The notes under the pieces: generated by a model | Seen by the model: the letters and a program-made list of their open reading frames with translations, nothing else | The model's database searches: none | What the model was told of the DNA's origin: nothing | In this document: positions 1 to 5,276 of the stretch, piece by piece | Layout of the letters: every line of letters begins with the position of its first letter | Position numbering within the stretch: the first letter of the stretch is position 1 | Made by a program: the position numbers and the translations under genes | NCBI GenBank assembly: GCA_050012355.1 | Contig: JBEKHI010000506.1 | Span: 1 to 5,276, forward strand | Origin: JBEKHI01 sp050012355 | Lineage (GTDB): Bacteria > Actinomycetota > Actinomycetes > Streptosporangiales > Streptosporangiaceae | Direction of reading: 5' to 3' | Length of the DNA stretch: 5,276 nucleotides

Positions 1-204
1 ATCTACCACCAGTCCGGCCAGCGGGCATACCCGCGCGCCGAAGCGGAGATCACCGGCCTCCTTGACGGCTTCGAACTGATCAGCCCAGAGGTCATGGCCC
101 CGTATGCATGGCTCCCCGAGCGCGGCGTCGCCGCGAGCACCAGCCCCATCGGCTGCAGAATCCTCGCCCGCAAACCACTGAGCCAGGCGAGCGGATCGGA
201 ATAG
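1..204 (+). CDS. C-terminal end of a SAM-dependent methyltransferase (DUF574/PF04672-like), 5' end outside window
   Basis: The frame is open from base 1 and encodes 67 residues before a TAG stop. The segment LLDGFELISPEVM followed by a W-L-P stretch matches the end of actinobacterial S-adenosyl-methionine methyltransferases of the DUF574 family, which typically show an 'FFDGLELVEPGVV...WRP' pattern. The later residues C-R-I-L-A-R-K resemble the last beta strand of that fold. The SAM-binding glycine motif would lie upstream, outside the window, so catalytic residues cannot be checked. In the family the substrate is generally unknown, and many members occur in multiple copies in actinomycetes. 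The gene runs convergently towards rnpB with an 85-nt gap. A different Rossmann methyltransferase family is possible, because only the tail is visible. Confidence 0.7.
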   Translation: MYHQSGQRAYPRAEAEITGLLDGFELISPEVMAPYAWLPERGVAASTSPIGCRILARKPLSQASGSE

Positions 205-213
205 GCCCCTCCG

Positions 214-249
214 GGTGACACGGCCGCGGGCGCCGGAAACTGCGTCACC
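214..249. terminator. Weak inverted repeat between convergent methyltransferase gene and rnpB; possible two-way terminator
   Basis: The arms GGTGAC (214-219) and GTCACC (244-249) are perfectly complementary. A second short pair, CGGC (221-224) with GCCG (232-235), lies inside. The element sits in the 85-nt gap between two convergent transcription units, where a bidirectional terminator is expected. The stem is only 6 bp, the loop is long and no T-run follows on either strand, so the call rests mainly on position. Nothing else is recognisable between 205 and 289. Confidence 0.25.
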
Positions 250-289
250 TGAGAAGCACTGAAGAAACACAGATCAGAGCTATGAGGGA

Positions 290-681
290 GGGTGAGCCGG
301 CCTGTAGGCCGGGTTCTGTGGCTCGCTTGCGCGGGCCGGCGATCATCCATCTAGGACTGCCGTTGCCGACAGCCTCGTGCGGTCTACCCGCGAGCATCGG
401 GCGGGCCGCCCTCAAACGCACGCGCGGAGAACCGAGGTTCCCCTTCTTGACCTTGCTCCGGGTGGGGTTTACCGAGCCGCCGCAGTCACCTGCGGCGCTG
501 GTGGTCTCTTACACCACCGTTTCACCCTTACCTCGCGCCGGAAAGACGCGAGGCGGTCTGCTTTCTGTGGCACTGTCCCGCGGGTCACCCCGGGTCGGTG
601 TTACCGACCACCCTGCCCTGTGGAGCCCGGACCTTCCTCGCCGGACCCAAGGCCCGGCGCGACCGCCCGGCCGACTCACCC
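290..681 (-). ncRNA. rnpB: RNase P RNA, bacterial class A (actinobacterial type)
   Basis: This is the catalytic RNA that, with the RnpA protein, removes 5' leaders from pre-tRNAs. On the minus strand the conserved blocks occur in order. Near the 5' end is GAGGAAGGTCCGGGCTC (639 to 623). Next comes GTGCCACAGAAAGCAGACC (573 to about 555). The block GGTAAGGGTGAAACGGTGG lies near 532 to 513. The segment CCTAGATGGATGATC (355 to 341) follows, and near the 3' end is ACAGAACCCGGCCTACAGG (319 to about 301). The ends were placed by the P1 helix: GTGAGTCGGCC (679 to 669) pairs with GGCCGGCTCAC (302 to 292) over 11 bp with one G-U pair, and two more G-C pairs reach 681/290. A length of about 392 nt is normal for actinobacteria. 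Exact transcript ends may differ by a few bases. The upstream protein-coding frame reads through the first ~97 nt of the RNA, and no convincing dedicated promoter was found. Confidence 0.96.
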
Positions 682-1508
682 AGTGTCAACGATATCCCCA
701 TCGCCGTGACTTCCCGCACCAGACGCGCGGGAGTCCGCCGAGAGTTTCGCTCGCGAGAGGTTAAGCTCCACAGGGCCCTCCCGGAATCACCGAAAGCTCC
801 GGTCAGACTCTCACCGCGAACGACGATCCCCATCAGCCGGAGACCGCTGAGCATGATCAATCCGGTGCCGTCCACTACCGTCACCCACCTGACGCCCTGC
901 CGGGGCGGTGTCGGGTTCATCTCCTCATCGATAGCCACCTTGAGCCGGGCGCTGGTCTTCCAGATCTGGACCAGTTCCTCCCCCGGCGCCAGCCTGGGCC
1001 TGTCGTCGGCCATCGACCAGCCGAACGCGACGGACTCCGAAAAGTAGTCGTCCGACGGTGACGCCTCCAGCTGGAAGACCGGGCAGAACGACGACGATCT
1101 ACTCGCGACAACCTGGCGTACTCGTGCGGGCTGAGCCGCCTGGAGTGCCGATACCGTGACGCGGCGACCCGGTGCCGCGGGCTGGGAGGGCGCCGGGCGT
1201 GCCCCCGCATCGGATACTCCCGGCGCCCCGGATGCGGTCCCCGCCGCCGCAACCGACGCCCTGTTCTTCGCGGCATGCTGAACGGCCCGGACGATGATCG
1301 TGATAGCCAGGAGCGCGGGCGCCACCGAGAACACGTAGAACCCGCTGGTCTGGGTGGCGACCCAGATGCCGTAGACGAATGAGAACACGCCGAGCGCGGC
1401 GATGCCGAGACGCTCCCGTGCCGAACCCACGACCGGCCCGGCCAGGCCGGCGCCGATCAGGACGATGCCGGACAGCACCGACAGCACGGTGTAGAAATCC
1501 CAGTGCAT
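585..1508 (-). CDS. Three-helix membrane protein with soluble C-terminal region; reading frame ends inside rnpB
   Basis: The frame encodes 307 residues. Three hydrophobic stretches (about 7-27, 34-50 and 58-76) predict an N-terminal membrane domain. They are followed by an Ala/Pro-rich linker (about 84-128) and then a mixed region of about 100 residues (140-240), for example ELVQIWKTSARLKVAIDEE and WVTVVDGTGLIMLSG, that looks folded and cytosolic or extracytosolic. I recognise no family. The start is supported by GAGGT about 7 nt before the ATG, overlapping the stop of the preceding gene, which implies translational coupling. Residues from about 276 onward are encoded by the 5' part of rnpB on the same strand. 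This Arg/Gly-rich tail is unlike the rest and probably not conserved. Either the ancestral stop was lost by point mutation or indel, or the gene naturally ends in rnpB. A TTA leucine codon, rare in such GC-rich genomes, lies at residue 249. Confidence 0.7.
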   Translation of the reverse strand: MHWDFYTVLSVLSGIVLIGAGLAGPVVGSARERLGIAALGVFSFVYGIWVATQTSGFYVFSVAPALLAITIIVRAVQHAAKNRASVAAAGTASGAPGVSDAGARPAPSQPAAPGRRVTVSALQAAQPARVRQVVASRSSSFCPVFQLEASPSDDYFSESVAFGWSMADDRPRLAPGEELVQIWKTSARLKVAIDEEMNPTPPRQGVRWVTVVDGTGLIMLSGLRLMGIVVRGESLTGAFGDSGRALWSLTSRERNSRRTPARLVREVTAMGISLTLGESAGRSRRALGPARKVRAPQGRVVGNTDPG

Positions 1509-1517
1509 GTCACGACC

Positions 1518-2143
1518 TCACGAAACGTCGAGTTCGGAATAGCTCGAGTCCTGAGCGAGGATCCGGGCCGCCACGTCCGCGAGGAACTGCTCGAACTCCC
1601 GGCGGCCGATGAGCTTGCCGTCGCGGGTCTTCCACTTGAGGAGCGTGATGGTGACAAGGGTCTCGGTCCCGTTAGACGACCCGTTGATGACCGCCTGCGC
1701 GGTCCAGACCGGGACGACCTTGCTGGGGTCCTTGCGACTGGGCGGCCCGTAGTAGACATTCCACGGCCCGGGGGCCTGGCCCGCGAGCCACAGCCTCTCC
1801 CCCGAGTTCAGGAAGCCAGCCTTGGGCAGAGTCTCCTCGGCCTTCGGGTCAGTGGATGATCGCGGCCGGATCCGCCCGGCGGACGCTGTTCTCAGCCGCC
1901 GTCAGGGCGTTTCCCACCGGGGCTAGCTTCGCCGGACGGCCCGACTCCGAGCGGACCGCGGGCAGGTACAGACGGGCCCGCGACTGGCTGTCCTCGCTCG
2001 CCGGGGCTCCGCGTGCTGGTCAGGTCGAGTGATCTGCGTACCGTGGCGTTGGACGCCTTTCGCGCGGAGGTCCGCGCCACGCTTATGCCCACCGGGATCG
2101 CCACGAGGGCGAGCACAACTATTATTCCGATGAAAGCTCCCAT
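1518..2143 (-). pseudogene. Single-pass membrane protein gene, apparently broken by two frameshifts
   Basis: The ATG at 2143 has a good AGGGAG site 7 nt upstream, overlapping the preceding stop. The first ~45 residues contain one membrane helix (about 3-24) followed by a basic stretch. This frame continues to a TGA at 1892-1894, but after about 2005 its codons lose their GC-rich third positions. From there a second frame (open 2019-1852) has strong coding character, for example ARLYLPAVRSESGRPAKLAP and NALTAAENSVRRADPAAIIH, and stops at 1849-1851. A third frame then carries the signal to the TGA at 1518-1520 (for example PWNVYYGPPSRKDPSK, ETLVTITLLKWKTRDGKLIG, FEQFLADVAARILAQ) and has no ATG, GTG or TTG upstream of its coding part. 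Removing one base from the G-run at 2003-2006 (plus strand) and one near 1853 would give a single 207-residue protein. No family is recognised. The shifts may be real decay or assembly errors. Because the flanking genes are coupled to it, its loss could also reduce expression of the downstream membrane gene. Confidence 0.7.
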
Positions 2144-2155
2144 GTTTCCGCTCCC

Positions 2156-2536
2156 TTACGGGTTAAGGAATTCCAGACAATAGGTCTCGTTGTTCGGATC
2201 ATCCTGAAAGGTGGTGAGCCCCATATCGCATTGACCGCCCGAACCGCTCTGGACCGATACAACCTGCTGGATCTTGAGTCCGGAGCCGGGATCGGAATCG
2301 CAACTCACCTTCTTGATGTCCCATCCGGTCATCACGTCCGGATTGGTCACCACACAGTCTCCGGCTGAGATCGCGTTGTCGCTCGAGACCATCTTCGCCA
2401 CAATGGCGACGATGATGAGCAGGACAATGACGGCGCCCGCGACAATGAGCTTCCGAACCGGAAGCGCCGGGGCGGGCCCTGGCGCCGTTTCCGGCGGCGC
2501 GCCTTCCATGCTGCCGGTCATGATACTGATCCCCAT
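2156..2536 (-). CDS. Small single-pass membrane protein with four-cysteine extracellular domain (LppU-like pattern)
   Basis: The frame gives 126 residues from the first ATG. A short Pro/Ala-rich N-terminus precedes one strongly hydrophobic helix (about 30-50). The roughly 75-residue part after it is predicted outside the cell and holds four cysteines (C61, C79, C103, C120) in the order 'AGDCV ... KKVSCD ... GGQCD ... TYCLEF'. This spacing, with a GDC start and a final YCL motif, resembles the small LppU/SCO3897-type domains found on actinobacterial membrane proteins and lipoproteins, whose function is unknown. Two disulfides are likely. The start is uncertain: Met6 (2521) has GGGGA about 9 nt upstream and may be preferred over Met1, while Met10 is also possible. 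It lies 12 nt before the next gene and so is probably co-transcribed with it. Confidence 0.8.
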   Translation of the reverse strand: MGISIMTGSMEGAPPETAPGPAPALPVRKLIVAGAVIVLLIIVAIVAKMVSSDNAISAGDCVVTNPDVMTGWDIKKVSCDSDPGSGLKIQQVVSVQSGSGGQCDMGLTTFQDDPNNETYCLEFLNP

Positions 2537-2554
2537 CCCCCAGCCCGCCAGGCC

Positions 2555-2737
2555 TCAGCCGACGGGCACCACCTTGCGCTGCACCAGCAGGGGAACCCTA
2601 CGCTTTTCGCATTCATGAAGGCTCATCCGCGCCAATGTCCGGACAACATCGGACAGCCGCTGCCGGGCTGACCCGTCCATCGTCGTTATGGAAAAAATTT
2701 CGCCATAACGACGAGACGAGATCCCAATCACCGGCAT
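2555..2737 (-). CDS. Doubtful 60-codon hypothetical ORF at the head of the minus-strand gene run
   Basis: The ORF encodes 60 residues with no membrane segment or recognised motif. The C-terminal part (QRLSDVVRTLARMSLHECE and following basic residues) could form a helix and a strand. In favour of it being a gene are the 18-nt gap to the next gene on the same strand and a plausible promoter about 50 nt upstream. Against it, third-position GC is lower than in the neighbours, no clear ribosome binding site precedes the ATG, and a perfect 11-bp inverted repeat with an A/T-rich spacer lies inside the frame (codons 9-19). A shorter form from Met20 (2680) is also possible. It may be a gene remnant or simply leader sequence. 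Confidence 0.3.
   Translation of the reverse strand: MPVIGISSRRYGEIFSITTMDGSARQRLSDVVRTLARMSLHECEKRRVPLLVQRKVVPVG
2681..2713. repeat. Perfect 11-bp inverted repeat with 11-nt A/T-rich spacer; candidate operator or hairpin
   Basis: CGTCGTTATGG (2681-2691) and CCATAACGACG (2703-2713) are exact reverse complements. They are separated by an 11-nt spacer consisting of six A, three T and CG. The centre-to-centre distance of the arms is 22 bp, about two helical turns, which suits a dimeric or tetrameric DNA-binding protein. It sits on the minus-gene side of the divergent control region. As RNA from either strand it would also form a stable hairpin in the 5' leader of the minus-strand operon. The symmetry is directly visible; the regulatory role is inferred. 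Confidence 0.6.
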
Positions 2738-2941
2738 CCGGAGTCCGCTGAGTCCTGTAGGGTCACGTGATTCTTACGCGAACTCTGTAAACCTAAATAC
2801 TGATACATCGGATGAGTAGCAAATCGTCACTATTCTGGTCGCAAGTTGGCATCGATACGGCCGGATCCGCTACAGGTACGCCGACCTCCGCGTCTGATCA
2901 AGTGCGAAGAATTTCGCGCGTCACAGCGTGGGGGGGAATCA
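2738..2941. promoter_or_regulatory. Divergent intergenic control region between the membrane-protein run and the STAND-like gene
   Basis: About 200 nt separate the divergent units, and the central part (about 2765-2830) is clearly richer in A/T than the rest of the window. On the minus strand TTGCTA (2822-2817) and TATTTA (2799-2794) are spaced by exactly 17 nt, a weak sigma-70-like promoter. On the plus strand TTCTTA (2771-2776) and TAAATA (2794-2799) are also 17 nt apart but match the consensus poorly. An 8-bp palindrome TCACGTGA lies at 2763-2770. The plus-strand gene has a strong site, a G-run ending GGA, four bases before its ATG at 2942. The promoter hexamers are suggestions only. Confidence 0.4.
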
Positions 2942-4651
2942 ATGGCGCCAGATTCGCTGGCCCCGAATCCGGGCAGCGTCGCCACTCAGCAGGACTTCGG
3001 CCAGGAGCTTACGACGCTCCGCAACCGCGCCGACCTGAAGGTACGCGGTGTGGCCCGGGCAACGGAACTTCCTGTCAGCACGGTGGGAGACTATTTCGCC
3101 GGACGGCACCTCCCGACCGACCGCAAGCACCTACTGCGGATTCTCGAGGTCTGCGGTGAGACGGATCCGGCCCGGCTGGCCCGCGTCGACGTAGAGGATG
3201 GCCTGGTCACGCTGCTGCTGGCCGACCTCGCCCCGCAAGACGGACGCCCTGGAAACCAGGCGTACGAGGCCGGGGCCTTGCCATTGCTGTCGCACGCGAT
3301 GCTCGCTACCTGGAACCGCAGCCACGGCGGCACCCTCACCGTCGCCGACTACGTGGCGAGCGGCGGGATCAGGGACGCGCTGACGCAGACCGCGGATAGC
3401 GCGTACAACAGCCTCTCAGAGCCGCAGCAGCGACTGGCCCGCCGGCTGTTCTTGCGCCTGGTGCACGTGGCGGACGATCTGCCACCGAGCCGCGCCACCG
3501 CGGAGCGCAGCGAGCTTCGTGACACGACCGGCGCGGACGCCTGGAAAGTGCTCGACGCCTTCGTGGATAAGCGGCTGATCAGCGTGGACGCGGACACGGT
3601 CCAGATCACCCATGACTCGCTGCTCACCGCGTGGCCGCGGCTGCGTTCCTGGATCGACTCTGACACCGACGGCCTGCGCATCCGTCGGCGGATCACCGAG
3701 GCCGCCCGCGCCTGGCGGGACACCGGACGGGAGAACGCCGCGCTGTTGCGCGGTAGCGGGCTCGCGTTCGCGAGAGACTGGGTCGCCGACGAGGACAACC
3801 GCGCGTCGCTGCCGGCCCTGGCGGCCGAATTCGTCGACGCGTCGTGCGCCGAGGCCGTGACCCGCGAGCACGCTGAACGGCGCCGGACCCGGCGGCTAAA
3901 GAGCGTGGTGGCGGTGCTCGGGGCGCTGGTGGTCGTGGTGTGCCTGCTCGCTGGCTACGCGTTCCAGCAGCGACAGGTGGCCACCGCGGCGAGCGACAAC
4001 GCCAACTCGCGGGAAATCGCGGTGGAGGCGGACCAGGTCCGCGACCTCAACGAGCCGCTGGCAGCCCAGCTCAGCGTCGCTAGCTACGACCTCGCCCGTA
4101 CCCCGCAGGCGACCGCGAGCCTGCTCGAGTCATCGGACTCGCCTGCGACCGCCCGGATACTCGACTCTGCCGGGATCGTGCAGTCGGTCGCCGTGACCCG
4201 CGACCACCGGCTGCTCGCGGCGACCGGGGCCGACGGGACGCTCCGGTTGTGGAACATCACCGAGCCCGGGCATCCGTTGCTGGTCAGCGATGTGCTGCCC
4301 GCTGACAGCAACGAACCGCTGTATGCGGCGGCGTTCAGCCCGGACGGCAAGATACTCGCCGCCGCGGGGGCCGGCCGGGTCGTCCGGCTCTGGAATGTCG
4401 CCGACCCCGCGAATCCGTCCCTGATCGCGGCCCTCACCGGGCCGGATGGGCACGTGTACTCGGTGGCGTTCACACCTTCCGGCACCCAGCTGGCGGCCTC
4501 CAGCGACGACGGAACGGTGCACATCTGGGACACCAGCCCGGCCGCTGCCCAGGCCGCCGTCTGCTCCGACCTTGGGCAGCCACTCACCAGCCGGGAATGG
4601 GCAACCTACATGCCAGGCCTCGGGTATCGCACGCCCTGTACGGGTCCGTAA
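2942..4651 (+). CDS. HTH / STAND-type / WD40 membrane protein lacking the NTPase core
   Basis: The product is 569 residues. The ATG at 2942 was chosen for its GGGGGGA site 4 nt upstream; an in-frame TTG at 2846 lacks one. Domains in order are as follows. A helix-turn-helix of the type heading actinobacterial nSTAND1 proteins lies at about 19-70 (VARATELPVSTVGDYFAGRH). The back part of the STAND NTPase region lies at about 84-150 (VEDGLVTLLLADL, GALPLLSHAMLATW). A winged-helix part lies at about 150-235 (VQITHDSLLTAWPRLRSWI), followed by a helical linker. One membrane helix lies at 321-341. Three WD repeats end in LRLWN, VRLWN and VHIWD (about 411-440, 457-487, 503-532). The family's C-terminal tail is W-A-T-Y-M-P-G-L-x-Y ending near C566. 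Full-length relatives are roughly twice as long, with a Walker A/B core between the HTH and VEDGLV and 7 or more WD repeats. Here no GxxxxGK[S/T] motif exists, and the HTH joins VEDGLV at residues 78-84. ATP-driven switching is therefore unlikely. It may be a decaying copy that stayed in frame or a regulatory partner of a full-length paralogue. Confidence 0.88.
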   Translation: MAPDSLAPNPGSVATQQDFGQELTTLRNRADLKVRGVARATELPVSTVGDYFAGRHLPTDRKHLLRILEVCGETDPARLARVDVEDGLVTLLLADLAPQDGRPGNQAYEAGALPLLSHAMLATWNRSHGGTLTVADYVASGGIRDALTQTADSAYNSLSEPQQRLARRLFLRLVHVADDLPPSRATAERSELRDTTGADAWKVLDAFVDKRLISVDADTVQITHDSLLTAWPRLRSWIDSDTDGLRIRRRITEAARAWRDTGRENAALLRGSGLAFARDWVADEDNRASLPALAAEFVDASCAEAVTREHAERRRTRRLKSVVAVLGALVVVVCLLAGYAFQQRQVATAASDNANSREIAVEADQVRDLNEPLAAQLSVASYDLARTPQATASLLESSDSPATARILDSAGIVQSVAVTRDHRLLAATGADGTLRLWNITEPGHPLLVSDVLPADSNEPLYAAAFSPDGKILAAAGAGRVVRLWNVADPANPSLIAALTGPDGHVYSVAFTPSGTQLAASSDDGTVHIWDTSPAAAQAAVCSDLGQPLTSREWATYMPGLGYRTPCTGP

Positions 4652-4682
4652 CCGTCTGTCCGGAGTTGTCCGGGCATTGCGT

Positions 4683-4708
4683 TCCCGGCGCCAAGGCGCT
4701 GGCCGGGA
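4683..4708 (+). terminator. GC-rich hairpin downstream of the STAND-like gene; possible terminator or attenuator
   Basis: TCCCGGC (4683-4689) pairs perfectly with GCCGGGA (4702-4708) around a 12-nt loop. An alternative small stem, GCGCC/GGCGC, lies inside the same stretch. It sits 31 nt after the stop of the preceding gene and about 50 nt before the next start. No T-run follows, which is common for actinobacterial terminators, so partial read-through into the next gene is possible. Confidence 0.35.
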
Positions 4709-4756
4709 CCAGCACGCTTGACCTTCTAAGGGATCACAAGGAGACGAGGGAGAACG

Positions 4757-5276
4757 ATGAGCAAAGGCCGCGCACGGAAATGGCTGAAGTCAGTCAACGG
4801 CATCCTCACCTCACTGGCGGGAATCATGACGGCCGCCGCGACCATCTTCGGCCTGCTGTTCTTCCACCAGAGCAATCAGACCAACTATTACATCTCGATC
4901 GTCCAGCGGCAGAATGAGCAGATCCACTCGCTGCAGGCTCACTCCGGGACGGTCGATCCGCCGACCACGCCTAGCCCGACGGCGAGCGGCGGGACAAACG
5001 GCGGCGGTGGCCAGACCTACCTGTCCAAGTTGATTCCCACCGTGGATGGCGGCGGGACCAACGACAGCGCCACGACGATCGATGGCCAGTCCTACCCGAA
5101 CAGTGTCACCTTCGGCTGCGACGGCTTGGGTGGTAACGGACAGCCCACCGAGGCATGGGACGTCGCCGGCAGCACCACGTTCAGCGCCACGGTCGGGATC
5201 CCGGACAATACCGAGGACGCCACCGGAGACGACGCGGAACTGACCTTCGCCAGCCAGGACGGCACGAAGCTCGCCA
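4757..5276 (+). CDS. Membrane-anchored protein with NPCBM/NEW2-like domain, 3' end outside window
   Basis: The first 173 codons are visible. The start has GAGGGAG 4 nt upstream and AAGGAG slightly further away. A short basic N-terminus (MSKGRARKWLK) is followed by one hydrophobic helix (about 15-36), so the protein is probably anchored with the rest outside the cell. A short helical stretch (about 44-62, QRQNEQIHSLQ) and a Thr/Pro/Ser/Gly-rich linker (about 63-86) lead to a beta-rich domain from residue 87. There, YLSKLIPT, TIDGQSYPNSVTFGC, WDVAGSTTFSATVGIPDNTE and ELTFASQDGTKLA follow the pattern of NPCBM/NEW2 carbohydrate-binding-like modules (exposed strand, 'G.xY..S/G', 'F.A.VG.DD', 'F.V..DG..L'). 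In actinomycetes such modules are common on small membrane proteins of unknown ligand. It may be co-transcribed with the STAND-like gene if the hairpin between them is leaky. Confidence 0.82.
   Translation, partial: MSKGRARKWLKSVNGILTSLAGIMTAAATIFGLLFFHQSNQTNYYISIVQRQNEQIHSLQAHSGTVDPPTTPSPTASGGTNGGGGQTYLSKLIPTVDGGGTNDSATTIDGQSYPNSVTFGCDGLGGNGQPTEAWDVAGSTTFSATVGIPDNTEDATGDDAELTFASQDGTKLA

Noticed and set aside
684..689. TTGACA on the minus strand just before rnpB as its -35 box
   Set aside because: It ends only about 3 nt before the predicted RNA 5' end, far too close for a -35 element, and it is also part of the overlapping reading frame.
282..764. Long plus-strand ORFs across rnpB (282-764, 377-709) as protein genes
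   Set aside because: They lie antisense to a clearly recognisable RNase P RNA, have low-complexity Arg/Pro-rich translations and lack ribosome binding sites.
1503..1859. Plus-strand 118-codon ORF and minus-strand 1457-1759 ORF
   Set aside because: Both overlap a minus-strand frame with much better coding composition; the 1457-1759 translation is Ser/Arg-rich, as expected for an out-of-frame shadow.
1892..2143. A complete 83-residue protein
   Set aside because: Its second half loses the third-position GC bias while another frame over the same bases gains it, so the ORF is the front part of a frameshifted gene.
2846..2941. TTG start at 2846 adding 32 residues to the STAND-like protein
   Set aside because: There is no ribosome binding site, the added residues are Arg/Pro-rich, and a strong site precedes the ATG at 2942.
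3349..4587. Antisense ORFs opposite the STAND-like gene (3349-3798, 3416-3871, 4084-4587)
   Set aside because: They are mirror products of GC-rich coding DNA, without family resemblance or start signals.
1..5276. CRISPR arrays, tRNA genes, insertion sequences or attachment sites
   Set aside because: No regularly spaced repeats, tRNA-like cloverleaf, transposase-like frame or terminal inverted repeat pair was seen.

Overview
The window is high-GC DNA with very strong G/C bias at third codon positions. It carries a class A RNase P RNA of the actinobacterial type, the tail of a DUF574-type methyltransferase and a STAND/WD40-type protein. Together these point to a filamentous or related actinobacterium (Streptomyces, Streptosporangiales or Frankia-like). 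I cannot name the genus.

Layout. Positions 1-204 (+) are the 3' end of a SAM-dependent methyltransferase gene. It converges on rnpB, the RNase P RNA gene (about 290-681, minus). Upstream of rnpB on the same strand is a run of small membrane-protein genes: a three-helix protein (585-1508) whose reading frame runs about 97 nt into rnpB; a single-pass protein gene (1518-2143) whose coding signal passes through three frames and so looks broken by two indels; a single-pass protein with four extracellular cysteines (2156-2536); and a doubtful 60-codon ORF (2555-2737). Gaps are 9-18 nt, and two of the ribosome binding sites overlap the preceding stop, so this looks like one operon.

An AT-richer divergent region (about 2681-2941) follows. 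It contains a perfect 11-bp inverted repeat and an 8-bp palindrome. On the plus strand comes a 569-residue protein (2942-4651) with the outline of the actinobacterial HTH / nSTAND1 NTPase / winged-helix / transmembrane / WD40 family. The Walker A/B core of its NTPase is absent and only three WD repeats remain. After a possible hairpin there is a membrane-anchored protein with an NPCBM/NEW2-like domain (4757 to the window end, incomplete).

How the parts relate. rnpB is housekeeping. The rest is an accessory cassette of membrane-tethered proteins arranged divergently around one control region. The two most notable points are the STAND protein without its nucleotide-binding core and the CDS that overlaps rnpB. 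A joint role for the cassette is inference from arrangement only. No CRISPR array, tRNA or insertion sequence was seen.
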